64,000 bases of DNA from Vibrio tasmaniensis (lineage in GTDB: Bacteria; Pseudomonadota; Gammaproteobacteria; Enterobacterales; Vibrionaceae), in contig NZ_AP025511.1 of assembly GCF_024347635.1 (NCBI RefSeq), positions 868,001-932,000 on the forward strand, read 5' to 3'. Numbering within the stretch: the first letter of the stretch is position 1; every line of letters begins with the position of its first letter. Positions 52,216 through 64,000 of the stretch are shown here, one piece after another. The translations under genes were made by a program, and so were the position numbers. The notes under the pieces were generated by a model. It was given only the letters and a program-made list of their open reading frames with translations. It had not been told where the DNA came from and did not search any database.

Positions 52216-53571
52216 ATGAAAGATAAGTTGAAAATTTACTGCCTTGGAACCCCTACACTTGAAACCAGAGAATCATTTGAGCTCGTGCCAGTCAGTGACA
52301 TTAATCAACTCCCTGAATTATTGGGCGGCGTCATAGTTCTAAATGGCGATCTTAGTTCGCAAGACGACGTGATGAGCCAACTCCACCGTAGCAGGAAATT
52401 TTGGTCTTGGAAGATTTATGTTTTAGACAATAGTGCATTATCAGAGTGTTTATCAGACGGCACTTTAAATCCAGAAAGTGTTGAAGAAGAGGTGATTCAA
52501 CACCGAAGAACGTTAGAAAGTATTATCGACTCATCGGATACATTAGACCCTCTTGTTGGATGGTTAGGCTTGGACCAAACACGTCGATTATCACCTCACA
52601 AATATTTGTCTCATAAATCGATATATTCCTATCCGTTAGTGGAGCTTTACTATCCGGAGTTAAGTTCAACTTATCGTTTTGTATTATCAGAGACTAAGCG
52701 AGACACTTTTGATATTGAGGACTTAATTGATCGAGTTAGAGTGTGTCATGAATGTGCCAGTGCCCACTTAAACTACATCGAAGCGTGTCCTTCTTGCAAA
52801 GACATTGATATTACTGAGCGTACCTCTCTTCATTGTTTTACATGTGGTCATGTTGCAGAGCAAGGGCAGTTCAAACGTAATCAAAAATTAGAATGCCCTA
52901 AATGTTTAACGCAGCTTCGCCATATTGGTGTGGACTATGATCGTCCTTTAGAAACCCATGCATGTAACTCGTGCTCTCACTCTTTTGCAGAGGCTGAGAC
53001 ATTAGCTTCTTGTTTCGAGTGTGGCACAAAAAACGAGATTTCAAAGTTGGTTGTCAGGAAGATTTATTCGCTGAAACTTGGAGCCCAGGGAGAGTATATA
53101 TTCCGTCATGGAGTGAAGCTATCTGCACCTGAGCTGACATTAAGCGGGAAAGTAGACGGCGGGTATTTTTCTAATCTTCTTAGTTGGGTTAATAGAATTG
53201 CACTTCGCCATGAAGAAGAGCACCTATTACTGGGGTTATATTTACCTGATTTAGCTCAGTATGTGTCTAAAAATGGAGACGCCAAAATGTTTGCTTTAAT
53301 CGAGCAAATTACAGAGCGCTTAAACGGCTTGTTTAGAGATTCTGATATTTGTTGCCAGTTTAAAAGCGATGTTCTTCTTGTATTTATGCCCAAAGCTAAG
53401 ATGGAAAATATAGAAGTATTACGCGGGAAAATAGAAGCACTTTGTTCTCTAATCGAAGATGACGATTTCACGCTGAATGTCTTTGCATGGGGTATACCCG
53501 ATCCAACAATGAAAGAAGATGTTGGTTATTGGTTAGAAAGTAAAGTCAGTGAAATCTATGCTGTCAGTTAG
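52216..53571 (+). CDS. Zinc-ribbon (TackOD1-like) protein with degenerate GGDEF domain
   Basis: The 451-residue protein has no signal or membrane segment. Residues ~1-110 are unassigned. Residues ~175-272 hold six CxxC knuckles (177-180, 191-194, 207-210, 227-230, 250-253, 266-269) with LRHIGVDYDRP, which I recall from the TackOD1 metal-binding domain. Residues ~335-445 follow the outline of a GGDEF domain (LLLGLYLPDLAQY, LNGLFRDSDICCQF), but the GGDEF signature is replaced by KSDVL, so it cannot be an active diguanylate cyclase; it may bind a nucleotide or partner. GGAG lies seven bases before the ATG. The next gene overlaps its end. Probably a regulator of the synthase (inference). Confidence 0.7.
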   Translation: MKDKLKIYCLGTPTLETRESFELVPVSDINQLPELLGGVIVLNGDLSSQDDVMSQLHRSRKFWSWKIYVLDNSALSECLSDGTLNPESVEEEVIQHRRTLESIIDSSDTLDPLVGWLGLDQTRRLSPHKYLSHKSIYSYPLVELYYPELSSTYRFVLSETKRDTFDIEDLIDRVRVCHECASAHLNYIEACPSCKDIDITERTSLHCFTCGHVAEQGQFKRNQKLECPKCLTQLRHIGVDYDRPLETHACNSCSHSFAEAETLASCFECGTKNEISKLVVRKIYSLKLGAQGEYIFRHGVKLSAPELTLSGKVDGGYFSNLLSWVNRIALRHEEEHLLLGLYLPDLAQYVSKNGDAKMFALIEQITERLNGLFRDSDICCQFKSDVLLVFMPKAKMENIEVLRGKIEALCSLIEDDDFTLNVFAWGIPDPTMKEDVGYWLESKVSEIYAVS

Positions 53572-54874
53572 CCTTGATCTCCAACAGTACTTCTGGGGGA
53601 TGCTTTTAGAGAACTCTGAGCTTTGGCTAATGCTTTTCCCCATGATGATTATGGTGGAGCTCCCACTCTTTCTGCTTGTGTTAAGTGGAATCTTTCGCTG
53701 GTCTTATTCGGCCAGTGATATAGAGATAAAAGAATACCCAAGCATCTCGTTTGTCATTACTTGTTATGGAGAAGGAGATGCAATTGAGATAACGATCGAC
53801 ACGCTTGTTGAACAGCTTTATCCCGGAAAAATTGAGATTTTAGCTGTAGTCGATGGAGCAACTCAAAATGAAGATACCTACTTAGCTGCAATGCGAGGGG
53901 AGCAAAGACATAAAACGGTAAGAAACAGAGATGTTCGTGTCATTCCTAAGTGGCAAAGAGGAGGTCGCGTATCAACGTTAAATGCTGGTTTAGATAACGC
54001 TACTGGTGATTTTGTTATTAATGTTGATGGTGATACTTCTTTTGATAACGACATGGCGTTACAAATGATGAAGCAATTTACTGATAAGAATGTGATTGCT
54101 TCTGGAGGTGCTTTACGCGTTAGAAACTGGCAAGAAAACTTGCTTACGCGAATGCAGTCTCTTGAATATATGTTATCAATGCAAGCTGGTAAAACGGGGC
54201 TATCCAACTGGGGTGTTCTCAATAATATATCGGGAGCATTTGGTGCCTTTCGAAAGAACACTCTGAAGCAAGTTGGAGGGTGGGATACTCATACTGCTGA
54301 AGATCTCGACTTAACGATGAGGCTCAAACAGTACAAGAAAAGACATCCAAACAATAAACTCGCTTTTACACCTAAAGCTGTGGGCCATACTGATGTACCC
54401 GATACACTGAAAGGGTTGGTACAACAAAGGCTAAGATGGGATGGAGACTTATTATTTCTGTTTTTAAGGAAACACAATGAAGGTCTAACCCCTAGATTAC
54501 TCGGTTGGGGAAATTTTATATTTACTTTAGTTTATGGCGTTCTACAAAACGTATTGCTGCCCATTCTAGTTTCGCTATTCATGTTTTACATATTTTGGGC
54601 TTACCCCTTCGATTTTGTTGCTGCACTTCTGATCCTTATCTACTGCGTCTATTTGTCGACAGTGTTGTTGTTTTTTACTGTCTATATTGGGTTGGTTTCC
54701 GAAAGAGTGAAAGAAGATATTAAGATGGCAAAATGGCTAATCTTGTATCCGTTTTATCAGTTCTTCATGCGATTGATTACCGCGTTCTCAATGGTTAATG
54801 AGTTATTTAGAAGAAGTCATGAAGAGTCCAGTATGGCTCCTTGGTGGGTATTGAAAAAAGGCAAAAGGTTTTAA
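53549..54874 (+). CDS. Family 2 processive glycosyltransferase (polysaccharide synthase)
   Basis: The 441-residue membrane protein has an N-terminal helix (about 25-50), a cytoplasmic GT-A domain with nucleotide-sugar residues SFVITCYGEGD near 70, DGD at 160-162, TAED at 249-252 (catalytic Asp252) and QQRLRW at 292-297, then four or so helices. This D,D,D,QxxRW set is that of processive synthases such as BcsA, Alg8 and hyaluronan synthase. No PilZ domain is attached. The sugar is unknown. Start may be GTG 53549 or ATG 53558; both overlap the preceding gene, so the two are coupled. Confidence 0.85.
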   Translation: MKSMLSVSLDLQQYFWGMLLENSELWLMLFPMMIMVELPLFLLVLSGIFRWSYSASDIEIKEYPSISFVITCYGEGDAIEITIDTLVEQLYPGKIEILAVVDGATQNEDTYLAAMRGEQRHKTVRNRDVRVIPKWQRGGRVSTLNAGLDNATGDFVINVDGDTSFDNDMALQMMKQFTDKNVIASGGALRVRNWQENLLTRMQSLEYMLSMQAGKTGLSNWGVLNNISGAFGAFRKNTLKQVGGWDTHTAEDLDLTMRLKQYKKRHPNNKLAFTPKAVGHTDVPDTLKGLVQQRLRWDGDLLFLFLRKHNEGLTPRLLGWGNFIFTLVYGVLQNVLLPILVSLFMFYIFWAYPFDFVAALLILIYCVYLSTVLLFFTVYIGLVSERVKEDIKMAKWLILYPFYQFFMRLITAFSMVNELFRRSHEESSMAPWWVLKKGKRF

Positions 54875-54876
54875 CA

Positions 54877-55914
54877 ATGAAAGTGAAATTTCATCTTGAT
54901 AAAAAGAATAAACCTCAATCGGATGATGGTGTCAAAGTTGCATACGGACAAGCGAAAAGAGGAGGCTACCGTTTACGTTGGTACTTGATATTAAGCTTGG
55001 TTATTAGCCCACTATTATTCGTGGCGTATTTTTTATTTAAGACTAATTTTTTGGTTATTGCTCCGGCAATTATTACCTCACACCCTGTGACCTTAACCTC
55101 TAAGGTTGCAGGAGTAGTCGGCCCGATTCCTGTAGAAGATGGAAGTCAAATATTAAAATCAGAGACAGCGATTCAGTTGACGAATAAGGAAGTAGAAGCG
55201 CAAATCGAATTTCTTCATGCTGAGTTACTAGATTTAGAAGTCCGCGTTGCTGATGATATTGGCCTACTGCACTTGAAAGGTATTGAAGAAACGCGCAGTA
55301 ATCTAAACACGGTACAGCAAATTCAAAAGCGCTATGAAGAATATAGGAAGAAAGGCCAAGTTTCCGATGTGGATTACGCAAGCATAGTGGGGATGACTAA
55401 CTCACTTAATAGTCAGCTCAATGGTCAAAAACTTGATTATCAAAATGCGAAATTAGCTGAGCAGGAAAGAGGGTTGGCAGGCCCGGTTAGTCAGGCTCGG
55501 CGTGCATTAATGAAAGATCTAGCACTTAAACGTGTTGTTGAACAAGAATTGTCAATTAAGTCTCCTTATGCGGGGCGCGTTGTCGATATTCATGTTGTTG
55601 AAGGGCAGAGAGTATTTGAAGGTGATGAACTGGTAACGATAGCGAAGAATGCTACCCCGCAAGTGGTTGCGTATTTAGACCCTAAATATTTAGAAAACGC
55701 GATAATTGGAGCTCATACCAAGGTAAGATTTCCTAATGGTAGTACTTTTGAAGCTGAGATTGCAGATTCGGTCGAAGTTGTGAGCAAGTTACCGACTCAA
55801 TTAGCAAGCCCTTTTGAAGGGCAACCTGCCTATCTAAAAGTAGCTTTGAACTTTATGGCTGATTTACCCACAGAGTATTGGATTGAAGGGATGACTGTCG
55901 AAGTGCGTTTTTAA
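54877..55914 (+). CDS. HlyD-type membrane fusion protein
   Basis: The protein (345 residues) has a cytoplasmic basic start, one membrane segment at about 33-55, and a periplasmic part with two lipoyl half-motifs (KVAGVVGPIPVEDGSQILK and IKSPYAGRVVDIHVVEGQRV) flanking a helical hairpin, then a beta-barrel. It resembles HlyD/EmrA adaptors and Alg44/BgsB-like partners of polysaccharide synthases. The ATG at 54877 starts two bases after the synthase stop codon. No outer membrane channel gene adjoins it. It likely carries the nascent polymer across the periplasm (inference). Confidence 0.83.
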   Translation: MKVKFHLDKKNKPQSDDGVKVAYGQAKRGGYRLRWYLILSLVISPLLFVAYFLFKTNFLVIAPAIITSHPVTLTSKVAGVVGPIPVEDGSQILKSETAIQLTNKEVEAQIEFLHAELLDLEVRVADDIGLLHLKGIEETRSNLNTVQQIQKRYEEYRKKGQVSDVDYASIVGMTNSLNSQLNGQKLDYQNAKLAEQERGLAGPVSQARRALMKDLALKRVVEQELSIKSPYAGRVVDIHVVEGQRVFEGDELVTIAKNATPQVVAYLDPKYLENAIIGAHTKVRFPNGSTFEAEIADSVEVVSKLPTQLASPFEGQPAYLKVALNFMADLPTEYWIEGMTVEVRF

Positions 55915-55934
55915 TTGAGCACACTACATTGACA

Positions 55935-55969
55935 ATAAATGGAGCGTATATCGCTCCATTTATGGTTTT
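55935..55969 (+). terminator. Terminator of the polysaccharide-type operon
   Basis: ATAAATGGAGCG and CGCTCCATTTAT form a 12-bp stem, followed by GGTTTTA, 20 bases after the HlyD-type gene. Confidence 0.7.
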
Positions 55970-56037
55970 AGGGCTAGCTATTTTTTAGCGAGCTGCTGTT
56001 TTAGAGTGACCTTCTGCTTTAGAGAGAGTTGTTGATA

Positions 56038-56637
56038 TCAAAAACCACGCACATCCAGTTCATTATTGATCAACACAACACACTGAGAAGCAAAAAGCAT
56101 GTTCGGGCCTAAGCTGATTTTCTCTGTCCCTAAACGCTTCAAGCTGTTGTAGCTTTTCTTCGGCATAGGGATATGGTCAGTTAGAAGGAAACATGGGTTT
56201 TGTGCAATCTCTGCATCACGGATAAAGTCGCCTTTCTTATCCATCATGTACAGCTGGTGGTCTTCAGCTAACTCTTTAACCAACTTTTCAAAGCTCATCG
56301 TACGAACAGTGATACCGGGTTCAACCTGACGTGTCTGTTCTTTTGTCATACCTTGAGAAGCATCAACCGCTCTTACTACCGCTGATAACAATGCCGATTC
56401 ATGAAAGCCACCAATGTTGGTGATCTCATTTGAATCGAAAGTAATGGTACGTGAAAAGTCTTTAGTACTTTCTAACACAAGGTGCACGGTGACATTCTCA
56501 CGGTGAGATTGAGCAACGAAGATCGTGTTCATCAGAGTATGAGCCAGAATCTCAGTATGAGCGTCTTGCCCAACACCTTCTAAGATAAGTTTGCTCTCTG
56601 TAGGGGCTGCGCGAGCGCGTAATACAAATGAACGCAT
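56038..56637 (-). CDS. trmY: TrmY-like tRNA pseudouridine-54 N1-methyltransferase
   Basis: The 199-residue protein belongs to the TrmY (DUF358) branch of SPOUT methyltransferases: MRSFVLRARAAPTESKLILE at the start, VHLVLESTKDFSRTI near 52, and the knot region CFLLTDHIPMPKKSYNSLKR near 150. In archaea TrmY methylates pseudouridine 54 of tRNA to m1-psi. A bacterial set of homologues occurs in vibrios and relatives, whose RNA target is not established to my knowledge. AAGG lies eight bases before the ATG. It stands alone. Confidence 0.85.
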   Translation of the reverse strand: MRSFVLRARAAPTESKLILEGVGQDAHTEILAHTLMNTIFVAQSHRENVTVHLVLESTKDFSRTITFDSNEITNIGGFHESALLSAVVRAVDASQGMTKEQTRQVEPGITVRTMSFEKLVKELAEDHQLYMMDKKGDFIRDAEIAQNPCFLLTDHIPMPKKSYNSLKRLGTEKISLGPNMLFASQCVVLINNELDVRGF

Positions 56638-57056
56638 GGAATGTACCTTGTCAGTATGTGATAAAGCGAAACAGGCTTTATCAACATGAATTGATGAATA
56701 ACCAAAATTATGGCGGTATGTAACTCTTTTCTATTAATGAAGTCAAATGGAGTTATGTATAGTACTGACGAGAACCTCTATACGTATTAAATAGAGAGTG
56801 ACCACATTACAAGATGGTAAAGGTTGAAGCGAAGCAAGGTTTACATAGATAGTATGCGCAAATTATTAGGTGACTTATACCAATCACAGTAAGTAAGAGA
56901 TCATAAATAGCGCAGGAAAAAGGCTTAAGAACAAGGCAGAAGTTTTCGATAAGTAGTTATTCTACAATCAAAGTTTCTAACGCAGTTATTGAGCGTTTTA
57001 ACCAGCTAGGATGACCCGTTACTTACTACGATTGGTATTATATAAGGAAGCTGTCG
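56638..57056. other. Intergenic region with dispersed repeat
   Basis: The first 237 bases hold the trmY promoter and nothing else recognised. The rest is copy 2 of the dispersed repeat, which runs nearly to the ribosome site of the DUF3087 gene. Confidence 0.5.
56875..57039 (-). repeat. Dispersed intergenic repeat, copy 2 (~165 bp, inverted ends)
   Basis: It starts TTATACCAATCACAGTAAGT and ends TTACTACGATTGGTAT. Its reverse complement aligns without large gaps to 15258-15423. The right end lies four bases before AAGGAAG of the next gene, so the element forms that gene's upstream region. Confidence 0.75.
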
Positions 57057-57581
57057 GTGAAGTTACAGAAGATTAATAAAGAAGAATATAGAAAGAAGAT
57101 GAACCTGTTGTTGGTGTCATTAGTTGGGTCACTTGCATTGTTTGCTATCGTATTCGGTAGCATTCTAATTGAACTTTTTGGTTCAGCTGGATCCGTTACT
57201 GGGGAAGCGACAGGTAATTTCCATTTGAATGTACTTGGGGTGATCTTATCTGTCGCTTTGAATGCGTTTATCGCAAGCCGAGTGAAAGGGCATGAGTATT
57301 TTAAAGAAGCGCTTTATGTGTGGAACCTCAAACAAACTCACAATCAAATCTATCGTAAGCTCAAGCGTATTCAACCGAAAGCTGAGCAAGGCGATCGAGA
57401 AGCATTAACTATCCTTTACTTCTATTACACTACGCAAAAACAGGTATACGACCTAGATAACAATACATTGACGATAAAAACGGTTCAGCAATCGCTAGAT
57501 AACATAGTGGAGCTAAGTGAAAAGTGGCGTATCGAACTGGATATAGAGGCATTCTCGAAAGATCTAGTCGCGAAATTCTAA
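57057..57581 (+). CDS. DUF3087 family membrane protein
   Basis: The 174-residue protein has two membrane segments at about 17-40 and 55-75, a charged cytoplasmic stretch KLKRIQPKAEQGDREALTIL, and a helical tail. It matches the DUF3087 family of vibrios and related bacteria, which has no known role. Start is GTG, six bases after AAGGAAG. It lies just upstream of the rRNA operon and directly after a dispersed repeat. Confidence 0.82.
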   Translation: MKLQKINKEEYRKKMNLLLVSLVGSLALFAIVFGSILIELFGSAGSVTGEATGNFHLNVLGVILSVALNAFIASRVKGHEYFKEALYVWNLKQTHNQIYRKLKRIQPKAEQGDREALTILYFYYTTQKQVYDLDNNTLTIKTVQQSLDNIVELSEKWRIELDIEAFSKDLVAKF

Positions 57582-57682
57582 GTTATATGCTCTTGATTGT
57601 ATGAGCTTTGGCCTATGAAAGAGGGTTTTGACGTAAAAGTAGACGCTTAAGCAATTTTTTTGAATTTTTATCAAAAAAGGGG

Positions 57683-57710
57683 TTGCCATGTTTTCGATGA
57701 ACTCTATAAT
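57683..57710 (+). promoter_or_regulatory. rRNA operon promoter P1
   Basis: -35 TTGCCA at 57683-57688 and -10 TATAAT at 57705-57710 are 16 bases apart. AT-rich upstream sequence looks like an UP element, and a GC-rich GCCGCCTC follows the -10, as in stringently controlled rRNA promoters. Confidence 0.85.
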
Positions 57711-57798
57711 GCCGCCTCACTGACACCGCAGACGCTACAAGGCTTCAGCGGTAATCAGTAAGACGAAAAGTTCGAAAGTAATTAATTTTAAAAAGTGT

Positions 57799-57826
57799 TT
57801 GACACTTAAAATTAAATCGCTAGAAT
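57799..57826 (+). promoter_or_regulatory. rRNA operon promoter P2
   Basis: -35 TTGACA at 57799-57804 and -10 TAGAAT at 57821-57826 have a 16-base spacer and AT-rich upstream sequence. It lies 309 bases before the 16S start. Confidence 0.8.
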
Positions 57827-57878
57827 TCACGTCCGCTTCCAAGGGTTTCTTTGTAAAAAGAAAGTTTCGATAAGCAAA

Positions 57879-57893
57879 GCTCTTTAACAATTT
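57879..57893 (+). promoter_or_regulatory. boxA antitermination site in the rRNA leader
   Basis: GCTCTTTAACAATTT equals the boxA sequence bound by NusB/NusE. A second copy, TGCTCTTTAACAATTT, lies before the 23S gene at 60413-60428. Confidence 0.85.
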
Positions 57894-58134
57894 AAACCTA
57901 TCAATCTGTGTGGGCACTCGTTGATGAATATCAAAACGTTTTATCGTTAGATAAAACAGATTCTTCGGAATCAAAATTGATTTCAATGAACTGAGTGACC
58001 AATACGAATAACTTCGGTTATTTGGCACAGTCAATTCATTACCATTCTGTTGGAATGGTAATAGCTTTAGAATTACATGTTTACTTCGGTAAATATTAGT
58101 TTTGAAGTCAGTATTCGTTGAGTCACAAAATCTT

Positions 58135-59689
<1,555 letters not shown>

Positions 59690-59812
59690 TACGAAGATAG
59701 TCACGATGAGTGTCCACACAGATTGATTAGGTTTAGAAAAGCAAAGAGAAGAAGAACTCCCAAGGTTCTTCGAAGTTTGTTTCTACTTTTAAAGTGGAGA
59801 TAAATTAGCAGT

Positions 59813-59888
59813 GTCCCGTTCGTCTAGAGGCCTAGGACACCGCCCTTTCACGGCGGTAACAGGGGTTCGACTCCCCTACGGGATACCA
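59813..59888 (+). tRNA. tRNA-Glu (TTC)
   Basis: A 76-base tRNA with encoded CCA. Anticodon loop CTTTCAC gives TTC; the sequence is close to E. coli tRNA-Glu. First tRNA of the 16S-23S spacer. Confidence 0.96.
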
Positions 59889-59908
59889 CTTCCTTCAAGA
59901 AGTAAAAA

Positions 59909-59984
59909 GGGTCGTTAGCTCAGTTGGTAGAGCAGTTGACTTTTAATCAATTGGTCGCAGGTTCGAATCCTGCACGACCCACCA
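59909..59984 (+). tRNA. tRNA-Lys (TTT)
   Basis: GGGTCGT pairs with ACGACCC, the anticodon loop is CTTTTAA (TTT), and CCA is encoded. It is 76 bases long. Confidence 0.96.
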
Positions 59985-60010
59985 TTTCCTCCCAAGGAAA
60001 TAAAAATTTG

Positions 60011-60086
60011 GGGCGATTAGCTCAGTTGGGAGAGCACCTGCCTTACAAGCAGGGGGTCACTGGTTCGAGCCCGGTATCGCCCACCA
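60011..60086 (+). tRNA. tRNA-Val (TAC), first copy
   Basis: GGGCGAT pairs with ATCGCCC, the anticodon loop is CTTACAA (TAC), and CCA is encoded. An identical copy is at 60256. Confidence 0.96.
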
Positions 60087-60111
60087 TTTCCTCCCAAGGA
60101 AATAAAAATAT

Positions 60112-60187
60112 GGGGCTATAGCTCAGCTGGGAGAGCGCCTGCCTTGCACGCAGGAGGTCTGCGGTTCGATCCCGCATAGCTCCACCA
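60112..60187 (+). tRNA. tRNA-Ala (TGC)
   Basis: GGGGCTA pairs with TAGCTCC, the anticodon loop is CTTGCAC (TGC), and CCA is encoded. Confidence 0.96.
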
Positions 60188-60255
60188 TTCTTTCTCCATG
60201 TAAGGATGGCTTTTATTTTCACTTTTTAAAAAGTGAAGACAAAAGAAACTATCAT

Positions 60256-60331
60256 GGGCGATTAGCTCAGTTGGGAGAGCACCTGCCTTACAAGCAGGGG
60301 GTCACTGGTTCGAGCCCGGTATCGCCCACCA
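60256..60331 (+). tRNA. tRNA-Val (TAC), second copy
   Basis: This is the same 76-base sequence as the copy at 60011, separated from it by tRNA-Ala. Confidence 0.96.
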
Positions 60332-60756
60332 TCTTTAAGCACATTTTTCTTAGTAATAGAAAGCTGAGTGTATTTAAAAATGGTTTTGAAAGTTTAAAAC
60401 TTGAAAAACTCTTGCTCTTTAACAATTTGGAAAGCTGACTGATTACTTAATTGGTTTTCACTTTAAAAAGTGAAATCAAACAGCTCAATGCTGTGATTAA
60501 GTTAATCAAATTTAAAAGTTCTCAATGTTTATCTGCTCTTATTTTATAAGAACGGTATAAACACAACAAACACATTCAAGTGTCTTGTATTCGAATGATC
60601 AGAAATGATTGTTCATTTTTTGATTCTACTTTTTATTAAAAAGTGGAAACAAAAAGTAAATTGAGTCCGGCAAATAGTCATCAAGAATTAACCCTTCTTG
60701 ATGACAACCAAAAACCTTGGTTAGTTGCCATACGCTAAGACCCTTTCGGGTTGTAT

Positions 60757-63649
<2,893 letters not shown>

Positions 63650-63773
63650 TACAACACCCAAGGGGTTTTGTGGACTCAAAGAAATACCAAACGCTTGAAT
63701 GAGTTTGAAGAGAGACTTTTAAATCAGTTTTCCGAATTATTAATTGCCGCTAACGCGTCAATTAAACAAAATT

Positions 63774-63893
63774 TGCTTGGCGACCATAGCATTGTGGACC
63801 CACCTGATTCCATGCCGAACTCAGAAGTGAAACACAATAGCGCCGATGGTAGTGTGGGGTTTCCCCATGTGAGAGTAGGACATCGCCAGGCTT
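63774..63893 (+). rRNA. rrf: 5S ribosomal RNA
   Basis: TGCTTGGCGACCATAGCATT at the start pairs with CATCGCCAGGC at the end; length about 120. It includes CCCACCTGATTCCATGCCGA as in E. coli 5S. Confidence 0.96.
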
Positions 63894-63900
63894 TAATTTC

Positions 63901-63921
63901 GTTGTTTGCATAGCAAACAAC
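63901..63921 (+). other. Hairpin after 5S without a T tract
   Basis: GTTGTTTGC and GCAAACAAC form a nine-bp stem with a three-base loop, but the following bases are AACTTC, so it is a processing stem or weak terminator rather than a standard one. Confidence 0.45.
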
Positions 63922-63960
63922 AACTTCAACAGTGCACAAATCTGTTGATGACAATTTGTT

Positions 63961-64000
63961 GGAGGGATGGCTGAGTGGTCGAAAGCACCGGTCTTGAAAA
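63961..64000 (+). tRNA. tRNA-Ser (TGA), partial at window end
   Basis: GGAGGGATGGCTGAGTGGTC is the 5' part of a class II tRNA; the anticodon loop CTTGAAA reads TGA. The gene is cut by the window edge, 67 bases after 5S, and may be part of the rRNA transcript. Confidence 0.85.

Noticed and set aside
59924..60121. 65-codon frame across spacer tRNAs
   Set aside because: It translates tRNA-Lys and tRNA-Val sequence.

Overview
The window looks like chromosome of a marine Vibrio, probably near the Splendidus clade (inference). The 16S, 23S and 5S genes are vibrio-like, the proteins are gammaproteobacterial with vibrio features (DUF3010, DUF3012, DUF3087, a bacterial TrmY, three chemoreceptors), and the genes are densely packed with hairpin terminators between units.

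Layout. 1-4.2 kb: the end of a sodium/solute symporter, then a fructose-family PTS split into two divergent units (HPr-like/IIA plus IIB, and a IIA-IIC-IIB fusion). 4.3-8.7 kb: a TetR regulator with a palindromic site, a tiny zinc-ribbon gene, a NIT-type chemoreceptor, and ohr/ohrR. 8.8-15.2 kb: aromatic amino acid permease, mdtL-yidZ (gene order related to E. coli tnaB-mdtL-yidZ), and a MocR regulator divergent from an EamA exporter. 15.5-23.7 kb: DUF3010, two more chemoreceptors, a LysR, a SPOUT methyltransferase and an alpha-amylase lipoprotein. 24-28 kb: an SGNH hydrolase and dgcR-dgcN-dgcA, a D-glutamate/D-amino-acid catabolic set. 28-34 kb: a DUF3012 lipoprotein, a hibernation factor, glgC, a frameshifted ompW remnant and a TAXI-TRAP transporter. 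34-37.7 kb: SDR/LysR pair, bicupin, and an unknown membrane-anchored protein. 38.2-43.1 kb: a four-gene peptide/nickel-type ABC importer with a Zur-like palindrome just upstream. 43.4-44.4 kb: ribB under an FMN riboswitch. 44.8-51.8 kb: pgpB, YjbR, TauE, MFS with a His-rich small protein, YitT, and a cysteine-rich sigZ-arsR/permease locus. 52.2-55.9 kb: an AT-rich operon coding for a zinc-ribbon (TackOD1-like) plus degenerate GGDEF protein, a processive GT2 synthase and an HlyD-type adaptor, probably an exopolysaccharide system. 56-57.6 kb: trmY and a DUF3087 gene. 57.7-64 kb: a complete rRNA operon with two promoters and five spacer tRNAs, followed by the start of a tRNA-Ser cut by the window edge.

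The strongest candidates for new biology are the TackOD1/GT2/HlyD operon, the SigZ-ArsR-permease locus in which all three proteins carry cysteine clusters and the DNA carries matching palindromes, the possibly zinc-regulated ABC importer, and a pattern of short tandem repeats at or just after stop codons at five loci. A ~166-bp dispersed repeat with inverted ends occurs twice in opposite orientations.
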